A stretch of 64,000 bases of DNA from positions 1 to 64,000 of IMG/VR virus record IMGVR_UViG_3300021197_001433, one strand, 5' to 3'. Source of the stretch: a virus. A program made the position numbers and the translations under genes. Below the pieces are notes generated by a model. The model did no database searches. It was not told the DNA's origin and saw only the letters and a list, made by a program, of their open reading frames with translations. Within the stretch, counting starts at the first letter, position 1. The number at the start of each line of letters is the position of its first letter. Below are positions 59,185 to 64,000 of the stretch, piece after piece.

Positions 59185-60948
59185 ATGTTTAAAATTGATA
59201 CACTTACAGTAAAAAACTTTATGAGTGTGGGTAACACCACACAAGCAATTGACTTCAACCGCAATGACCTTACACTTGTGCTGGGTGAAAACTTGGACAC
59301 AGGCGGCGGTGATGCTGGCAGTAGAAATGGTACTGGCAAGACCACTATCATCAATGCGCTAAGTTATGCACTATATGGCAATGCACTTACAAACATTCGC
59401 AAGGACAACTTGATCAACAAGACCAATGGCAAGAACATGCTGGTCACTGTGGAGTTTGAAAAAGATGGACTAAATTATCGTATTGAACGTGGACGTAAGC
59501 CTAATGTGCTAAAGTTCTACATTAACAACAACGAACAAGAAACAGAGGATAACGCACAGGGCGATAGCAGAGAAACACAAAAGGCTATTGAAGAACTGTT
59601 GGGTATGAGTCACGACATGTTTAAACATGTGCTTGCACTAAACACATACAGTGAACCATTCTTAAGCATGAGACAAAACGATCAACGTGCTATTATTGAA
59701 CAGTTGTTGGGTATTACTATTCTCAGTGAAAAAGCAGAGAAACTAAAAGAGATAGTGCGTGTAACTAAGAACAAGATTCAAGAAGAAGAATACCGTATCA
59801 AAGCAGTTGAAGATGCTAACGGCAAGATTGTAGAACAAGTTGATGCGCTAAAGCGCAGGCAGCGTATGTGGCAAGACAAAAAAGATCAGGACATTGCAAA
59901 CTTTAAAACAGCAATCAATGATCTTAGTCATGTTGATATTGATGCTGAACTTAGAGCGCACACTGAACTTGCAGACTGGAACACACTAAACAATGCACAG
60001 GTTCAACTACAAAAAGACATTGCTGCACTGCAGGCACAGGAAGGCAGAGCAGAGCGCGATGTTAAAAAAGCAAACAAGGCTCTAGTAGGTTGGCAAGACG
60101 GAGTGTGTCATAGTTGCAATCAAAGCATTACACACCTGGATAGTCATAAACAAGAGATTGAAAAAGCGGAGAAGGAACATGACGAAGCAAATAATTTCCT
60201 TACAGAACTACAAACAGCAATTACAGATCTCAAAACTCAGCAAGAAACAGTCCCAAGCAAACCACGAACTTTCTATGATAGCGCCACTGATGCACACAAC
60301 CATCGTTCAAGCCTATCCACACTGGAATCACAACTACAAAGTAAGCAAGATGAAAGTGACCCTTACACCGATCAGATAGCAGAAATGGAAACTACTGCAG
60401 TACAAGATATTACCTGGGATGCGATTAATGAACTTACTAGAGTACAAAATCATCAGGAGTTTTTATTAAAACTACTAACTAATAAAGATAGTTTTATAAG
60501 AAAGCGTATTGTAGATCAAAATCTCGCTTACTTAAATACAAGATTAGAAGGATACTTGGGTGCAATTGGATTGCCACACAGTGTGGTGTTCCAAAATGAT
60601 CTAAGTGTAGAAATACAAGAATTAGGACGAGATTTAGACTTTGATAATCTAAGCAGAGGCGAACGTAACAGACTTATACTCTCACTAAGTTGGGCGTTCC
60701 GTGATGTTTGGGAAAGTTTATATCAACCTATAAACCTGTTGTTTATCGACGAACTAGTAGATAGCGGTATGGATTCAGCAGGTGTAGAAAATGCCATGGG
60801 CGTACTCAAGCGCATGAGCAGGGAAAGAAACAAGAGTGTTTGGTTGGTAAGCCACAAAGATGAACTAGTAGGTCGTGTAAACAACGTACTCAAAGTTGTC
60901 AAAGAAAATGGGTTTACTAGTTATGACACTGATATTGAAATAGTATAG
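59185..60948 (+). CDS. 46: recombination endonuclease subunit gp46 (Rad50-like ATPase)
   Basis: A 587-residue SMC-type ATPase. Walker A GSRNGTGKTT is at about 45-54; a coiled-coil follows; the zinc hook CHSC is at 308-311 (VCHSCNQ); the second coil leads to the ABC signature LSRGERNRL and the Walker B LLFIDELVDSG. The partner gp47 is 12 bases upstream. It tethers and processes DNA ends during recombination. Length fits T4 gp46 (560). Confidence 0.94.
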   Translation: MFKIDTLTVKNFMSVGNTTQAIDFNRNDLTLVLGENLDTGGGDAGSRNGTGKTTIINALSYALYGNALTNIRKDNLINKTNGKNMLVTVEFEKDGLNYRIERGRKPNVLKFYINNNEQETEDNAQGDSRETQKAIEELLGMSHDMFKHVLALNTYSEPFLSMRQNDQRAIIEQLLGITILSEKAEKLKEIVRVTKNKIQEEEYRIKAVEDANGKIVEQVDALKRRQRMWQDKKDQDIANFKTAINDLSHVDIDAELRAHTELADWNTLNNAQVQLQKDIAALQAQEGRAERDVKKANKALVGWQDGVCHSCNQSITHLDSHKQEIEKAEKEHDEANNFLTELQTAITDLKTQQETVPSKPRTFYDSATDAHNHRSSLSTLESQLQSKQDESDPYTDQIAEMETTAVQDITWDAINELTRVQNHQEFLLKLLTNKDSFIRKRIVDQNLAYLNTRLEGYLGAIGLPHSVVFQNDLSVEIQELGRDLDFDNLSRGERNRLILSLSWAFRDVWESLYQPINLLFIDELVDSGMDSAGVENAMGVLKRMSRERNKSVWLVSHKDELVGRVNNVLKVVKENGFTSYDTDIEIV

Positions 60949-60958
60949 GAGACATAGA

Positions 60959-61132
60959 ATGTCACACGAACAAATTGTAGAAGCATACGAAGCATATTTA
61001 AAAGAGAGCGAAGCATTTGAAACCAAAGGTGTAAAAGCCGCTGCTACTCGCGCCCGCAAGGCATTGGGCGATCTAGGTAAACTTAGCAAGTCACGACGCG
61101 CTGAGATTCAGGAAAAGAAGAACAATATGTAA
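60959..61132 (+). CDS. small basic helical protein
   Basis: A 57-residue protein with AGGAG 9 bases before the ATG. The N-terminal third is acidic and helical; the rest is rich in Lys, Arg and Ala (VKAAATRARKALGDLGKLSK), resembling short histone-H1-like or DNA-binding segments. I recall similar small proteins after gp46 in T4-like cyanophages. Function unknown. It lies 10 bases downstream of gp46. Confidence 0.7.
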   Translation: MSHEQIVEAYEAYLKESEAFETKGVKAAATRARKALGDLGKLSKSRRAEIQEKKNNM

Positions 61133-61153
61133 TTGTGCATATATACAGAGCAC

Positions 61154-61576
61154 ATGGAACCTTGGACTTATAATAATAAAATTGTAGAAGAACTACCCCA
61201 AGGTGCCGTGGGCTTTGTATATTTGATTACAAATACAACTAACAATAGAAAATACATTGGCAAAAAACTGGCACAATTTAAAAAAACTAAACCTCCCCTT
61301 AAAGGCAGAAAAAACAAAAGGCGCACTACTGTAGAATCAGACTGGCGCGATTATTATGGCTCATCAGACGAACTAACAGCAGACATAGAACTTATAGGCA
61401 AAGAAAATTTTAAACGAGAAATTCTTTACTACTGTGAAAACAAATCACAACTAAGTTACATTGAAGCAAGAGAACAGTTCAACCACAAAGTATTAGAATC
61501 AGACGAATATTACAACGGGCACATTAGAGTAAGAGTACACGGTAAAGGTATTCTCAATCGACAATTAAATGGCTAA
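61154..61576 (+). CDS. GIY-YIG family protein (Seg-like putative endonuclease)
   Basis: A 140-residue protein. The GIY-YIG fold is visible as GFVYLITN-x(5)-RKYIGKK (first Tyr pair), followed by a basic linker KKTKPPLKGRKNKRR, DWRDYYGSS, and a glutamate in YIEAREQF that would bind metal. It resembles the Seg/I-TevI catalytic domain and small nucleases carried by T4-like phages. The ATG at 61154 is chosen over TTG at 61133. It may be a free-standing homing nuclease. A TATACA box 6 bases before the ATG again fits a leaderless start. Confidence 0.78.
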   Translation: MEPWTYNNKIVEELPQGAVGFVYLITNTTNNRKYIGKKLAQFKKTKPPLKGRKNKRRTTVESDWRDYYGSSDELTADIELIGKENFKREILYYCENKSQLSYIEAREQFNHKVLESDEYYNGHIRVRVHGKGILNRQLNG

Positions 61577-61954
61577 CATAGTGTCATTATCAAATTAATT
61601 TAGCGTTTACGGTCTGCGCACTAAACCGTCATTGACACAAGTAAAACCAACTTTAGGCACAAAAGATAGCGGCTCTGAGAAAAAGCAACCGCAACTGGAA
61701 GCATATTGCTGTTATGATATGTGAAAGGTTCCGAGACTATTCAGTGAAGGCTGGAGTAGGGGGTTAGCGGGTTTCCGCCTCCGTACAGAAATGTAATCTT
61801 CTTATAACAGTGAGTGATGGACTAGTTAGATATTCATTCAATACTTCATCCGGAGACGGGTGAAGTATGAGCTCCGGTTCTGTTAGATAATCGCTACTTC
61901 GTAGTAAGAAAATAGTTCGAGCGTTAGCGAGAACTAGATGAACGTAGTTCATCT
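61577..61954. other. 378-base gap with strong hairpins and no convincing gene
   Basis: It lies between the convergent GIY-YIG and gp26-extension genes and is less AT-rich than its surroundings. It contains ACGGT/ACCGT near 61608-61630, an 8-bp stem 61841-61848/61861-61868 whose loop holds CCGGAG that can pair with CTCCGG at 61872-61877, and an 8-bp, 3-base-loop hairpin at 61936-61954. Conserved group I intron P7 pairing and a tRNA T-loop are missing. It could be a structured RNA or a two-way terminator. Confidence 0.5.
61936..61954 (-). terminator. hairpin directly after the gp26 extension stop
   Basis: AGATGAAC/GTTCATCT with loop GTA (TAC on the minus strand) starts at the base following the TAA at 61955-61957. 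There is no T-run, so it is either a weak terminator or a 3'-end stabiliser. Confidence 0.45.
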
Positions 61955-62185
61955 TTATAAGATGATTTGATTAGCCTCTTTGCTAAGTTTCATGTTATCT
62001 TCAATCACTTCGTTGAAGTATTTGTATTCGCTCAGAGGAAGTTCTAGAAGTTCCGCATAGGAAACACCACCGCGCATGTACCAACATAATTGTGCTATAG
62101 TTTTTCTGATACGATTTACTTCTGTATCAAATCCTTCTAGTAGCCCCTCAATCTCAGGATTAGATAATGCTAAGAGGCGAATACG
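61955..62185 (-). CDS. -1 frameshift extension of gp26 (tail-chaperone T-like)
   Basis: The frame -1 to gp26 is open from just upstream of the gp26 slippery sequence to TAA at 61955 and encodes 76 residues after the slip. It includes NPEIEGLLEGFDTEVNRIRK and CWYMRGGVSYAELLELPLSE. The MRGG-(I/V)S-Y-x-E-L pattern is typical of small hub-assembly/tail-chaperone proteins of T4-like phages. There is no ATG, GTG or TTG between the upstream stop in that frame and the MRGG methionine, so expression as a gp26 fusion is the simplest reading. It may correspond in function to T4 gp51. Confidence 0.7.
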   Translation of the reverse strand, partial: RIRLLALSNPEIEGLLEGFDTEVNRIRKTIAQLCWYMRGGVSYAELLELPLSEYKYFNEVIEDNMKLSKEANQIIL

Positions 62186-63069
62186 AAAAAATTTGATTGG
62201 TCAAATGTAAATGGTGCAGTGTAACTGTGTCCACATTCATCGCAGGTATGATTTACATCTTTGCTAGGAATAGCCTTGTTAATATCATCTATCTTTGCTT
62301 TAATAACCTCAAACAACTGGCGTTCACTGTTTGTAACAAACTCCTGGATAAAATCTGTATCTATTACTGTATCACCTTCGGGTGTTACTATCCTTAGTAT
62401 AGTACCACTTACGTTCCTTACAGTATAATTTGTCATAGTCTGAAATATTTTGTAGAATCTTTGCTGCTTATCTTCTTCGCTAAGTTCTGTATCATTTATC
62501 ATAGTCACCATGCGTTGTTGTTCAAACTGTTCCAAATTTTGTGTGTTTACACTTTCATAATCGTTTGGTTTAAGAAAAATTTGCATGCCCTTGTATTCAA
62601 GTGGCTCCTGATATGCACTTAAATTTACAGGAAGGTCTAGGAAGTTTCGTAAATCCAGTTCATATTCATCCTGATTACTGCATTGTGGACATGTACTAGT
62701 GTACTCCATCTTCTCACCATAACTTGCAATTCTGATAGCAATTAATATTGTATCTAAATCACATACTGGAATACACCAAGCGTTCTTAATGTTTGGCATA
62801 CAACTGTGAATCATATCCACTACTGCTTGCCCATTCATAAGTGCATCCGGTGTGTTAATAGCAATTTCATCCTTGGTACTCATAGGATATACGGGCAATT
62901 CGTTGTTTACAGTCATTTCTAGACTGTTCATAGCCCAATATTCGCCATTGCTGGGTAATTTAATATAGATTGCAGGTTGCCGCATGTATTTTTGTAGCGG
63001 ATTTGTGCGGTTTTGCATCTGTGCAAGTTGCTCAGGGTTCATCGAAAAGTTCTCAGGTACATCGACCAT
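62170..63069 (-). CDS. 26: baseplate hub protein gp26
   Basis: A 299-residue protein. The ATG at 63069 with GGAG 6 bases upstream is chosen over a longer open frame. LQKYMRQPAIYIKLPSNGEYW begins the conserved region; two cysteine pairs, C127-x2-C130 (CPQC) and C276-x2-C279 (CDECG), can bind zinc; the end FTFDQSNFF is typical of gp26 in marine T4-like phages. T4 gp26 (208 residues) is needed for hub assembly. Its place next to a tape-measure-like gene and the -1 extension suggest a chaperone role like lambda gpG/gpGT. Confidence 0.82.
   Translation of the reverse strand: MVDVPENFSMNPEQLAQMQNRTNPLQKYMRQPAIYIKLPSNGEYWAMNSLEMTVNNELPVYPMSTKDEIAINTPDALMNGQAVVDMIHSCMPNIKNAWCIPVCDLDTILIAIRIASYGEKMEYTSTCPQCSNQDEYELDLRNFLDLPVNLSAYQEPLEYKGMQIFLKPNDYESVNTQNLEQFEQQRMVTMINDTELSEEDKQQRFYKIFQTMTNYTVRNVSGTILRIVTPEGDTVIDTDFIQEFVTNSERQLFEVIKAKIDDINKAIPSKDVNHTCDECGHSYTAPFTFDQSNFFVFAS
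62188..62194 (-). promoter_or_regulatory. candidate -1 ribosomal frameshift site
   Basis: On the minus strand, in the gp26 frame, A_AAT_TTT (62194-62188) is an X_XXY_YYZ heptamer and is immediately followed by overlapping T_TTT_TTC. Slippage at gp26 codons 293-294 of 299 would join gp26 to the 76-residue extension. Confidence 0.65.
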
Positions 63070-63091
63070 GTTTTTCTCCAGGTAAATACTT

Positions 63092-63099
63092 AATAAATA
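63092..63099 (+). promoter_or_regulatory. late-type promoter element (AATAAATA) for the rightward tail gene
   Basis: AATAAATA on the plus strand, 46 bases before the TTG start at 63145; the same octamer precedes gp6 on the other strand. Confidence 0.4.
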
Positions 63100-63110
63100 G
63101 TATGCAAGTA

Positions 63111-63118
63111 TATTTATA
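63111..63118 (-). promoter_or_regulatory. T4-like late promoter (TATAAATA) for gp26
   Basis: Perfect late octamer on the minus strand, 42 bases upstream of the gp26 ATG. Confidence 0.65.
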
Positions 63119-63144
63119 TACGCATATAATTGGAGTTTAAAACT

Positions 63145-64000
63145 TTGCCAACAATTGATGTACCGGGCATCGGAGCCGTACAAGCAGACAATTTTGCTAG
63201 TGAACAAACACTGAATCGTCTTATTGATGCTGTAAACAATCAAACTACAGGTGCGGGAGGTATACAGAGTATCTTTGCAACTGTTGCAGGTGATAGTCGC
63301 AGAGCTGCAGCAGACCTAAAACGTTTAAGTAGTTCAACTACAACACAGAGTAAAGTAACAGATGAGACAAGTTCCAGTGTTCAGAACCTAGGACGTAGCA
63401 GTGCTGGTGTTAGTGCAGCATTTAGCAGTGTTGCAAATAGTTTAAACAATGTGAATATAGAAGCACCTGCTAGTTCACTTGGTCAAATGTTTGATAAAGC
63501 GGCTGGATTAGTAAAGGATGGTGGCGTAGCCTTAGGACTAGCAGTAACCGCTGGTGCTGGACCAGTTGCAGGAGCACTGACTGTAGCGGCTACTCAAATA
63601 GGCGGGGTGTTAGTATCAGCCCTTGGTGTTGCACTAGGTGATATTGATAAGATGGGTACTGAATACCGAAAAGCAGCGAACAATGGTGCGCTGTTTGGAC
63701 AAAGCATGCTTAACTTTAGAAACTTTGCACAAACTAGTGGACTTACTATGCAACAGTTTGGCAATGTGCTTGAAAAAAACAGAGAACAGGTTAGCGTGTT
63801 TGGTATGGCAACTACAGAAGGTGCAGCACAGTTCTCAAATGCAAATGCAAGAGTAATTAGAGACTATGGTGATGCTTTTCAACGCATGGGTTTTACATTT
63901 GAAGAAATAGGCAGCAACACAGCAGAATACCTAGCAGCAATTGCAGAAGGTACACCGGGTGTATACAATAATGCAGTTACTTTAGATGAGGCTACCAAAG
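63145..64000 (+). CDS. putative tail tape-measure-like protein (3' partial)
   Basis: A frame open from TTG at 63145 to the window end (at least 285 codons). There is an in-frame stop just upstream and TGGAG about 10 bases before the TTG, so the start is well bounded. The product has an Ala/Ser/Gln-rich helical N-terminus and a hydrophobic Gly/Ala/Val segment of about 40 residues (about 120-165) of the kind seen in tape-measure proteins that enter the host membrane. Adjacent gp26 and its extension would be its assembly chaperones. The family assignment is by character and position. Confidence 0.7.
   Translation, partial: MPTIDVPGIGAVQADNFASEQTLNRLIDAVNNQTTGAGGIQSIFATVAGDSRRAAADLKRLSSSTTTQSKVTDETSSSVQNLGRSSAGVSAAFSSVANSLNNVNIEAPASSLGQMFDKAAGLVKDGGVALGLAVTAGAGPVAGALTVAATQIGGVLVSALGVALGDIDKMGTEYRKAANNGALFGQSMLNFRNFAQTSGLTMQQFGNVLEKNREQVSVFGMATTEGAAQFSNANARVIRDYGDAFQRMGFTFEEIGSNTAEYLAAIAEGTPGVYNNAVTLDEATK

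Noticed and set aside
61764-61952. Minus-strand frame of 62 codons
   Set aside because: It is made from the hairpin sequences, has no ribosome binding site and starts inside the hairpin after the gp26 extension.
61577-61954. Group I intron or tRNA next to the GIY-YIG gene
   Set aside because: GGTTCCGAGACTATTC looks like an intron R element, but no TAGTC partner for P7 exists on that strand and no split exon is seen. No T-loop GGTTCRA with an acceptor stem was found.
61955-62185. Independent gene for the MRGGVSY protein
   Set aside because: No ATG, GTG or TTG occurs in frame between the upstream stop and the MRGG methionine; starting there would remove most of the conserved part. Frameshift is preferred, though a rare ATT or ATC start cannot be excluded.

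Overview
The window is a piece of a T4-like marine myovirus genome. This rests on a set of T4-type proteins on both sides of an accessory block: baseplate gp6, gp25, gp5, gp53, a gp48/gp54-like tail-tube protein, gp26, the late sigma factor gp55, and the gp46/gp47 recombination nuclease. The gene contents, tail-fibre type and ThyX recall exoT4 phages of ocean bacteria (cyanophages, pelagiphages). No photosynthesis gene is present, so the host is not fixed by this window. The DNA is AT-rich, genes overlap by a few bases almost everywhere, and no tRNA or CRISPR was seen.

Layout. (1) 1-8064, plus strand: a vWA/metallopeptidase protein, small conserved phage proteins, ThyX, then a five-gene nucleotide-sugar cassette (two DegT/DnrJ aminotransferases, a Gfo/Idh/MocA oxidoreductase, a PIG-L deacetylase, an NAD-dependent epimerase). 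(2) 8032-26404, minus strand: an 18-kb accessory operon with glycosyltransferase-like proteins, three 2-oxoglutarate/Fe(II) oxygenases, five consecutive radical-SAM proteins, an APS-kinase-like kinase with a cytidylyltransferase-like protein, a ferredoxin-NADP reductase-like flavoprotein, a CHCC zinc protein, a NodU-type carbamoyltransferase and a MIP18/SufT-like Fe-S maturation protein. (3) 26462-56448, minus strand: virion genes, including tail fibres, a 4480-residue structural protein, gp6, gp25, gp5, a hub-type protein, gp53 and a gp48/54-like protein. (4) 56528-61576, plus strand: gp55, an SGNH-like protein, gp47, gp46, a small basic protein and a GIY-YIG protein. (5) 61955-63069, minus strand: gp26 with a probable -1 frameshift extension. 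(6) From 63145, plus strand: the start of a tape-measure-like gene that runs out of the window.

How it may work together. The plus-strand sugar cassette and the minus-strand operon converge tail to tail with a 33-base overlap. Together they could make a modified sugar, attach it, and decorate it by amination, deacetylation, carbamoylation, oxidation and radical chemistry. The flavoprotein reductase and the Fe-S maturation protein in the same operon could give electrons and clusters to the five radical-SAM proteins, so the phage may carry a nearly self-supporting radical-SAM surface-modification system. That is inference; the substrate is unknown.

Regulation visible in the sequence: a perfect sigma70 promoter (TTGACA, 17 bp, TATAAT) whose spacer is a GC-rich hairpin with a UACG loop sits between the virion genes and the accessory operon. 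Several consensus-like promoters place the predicted transcription start on or next to the A of an ATG (leaderless type). T4-like late promoters (GATAAATA/TATAAATA) precede virion genes. The early promoter of gp55 contains, in its spacer, a late promoter facing the other way.
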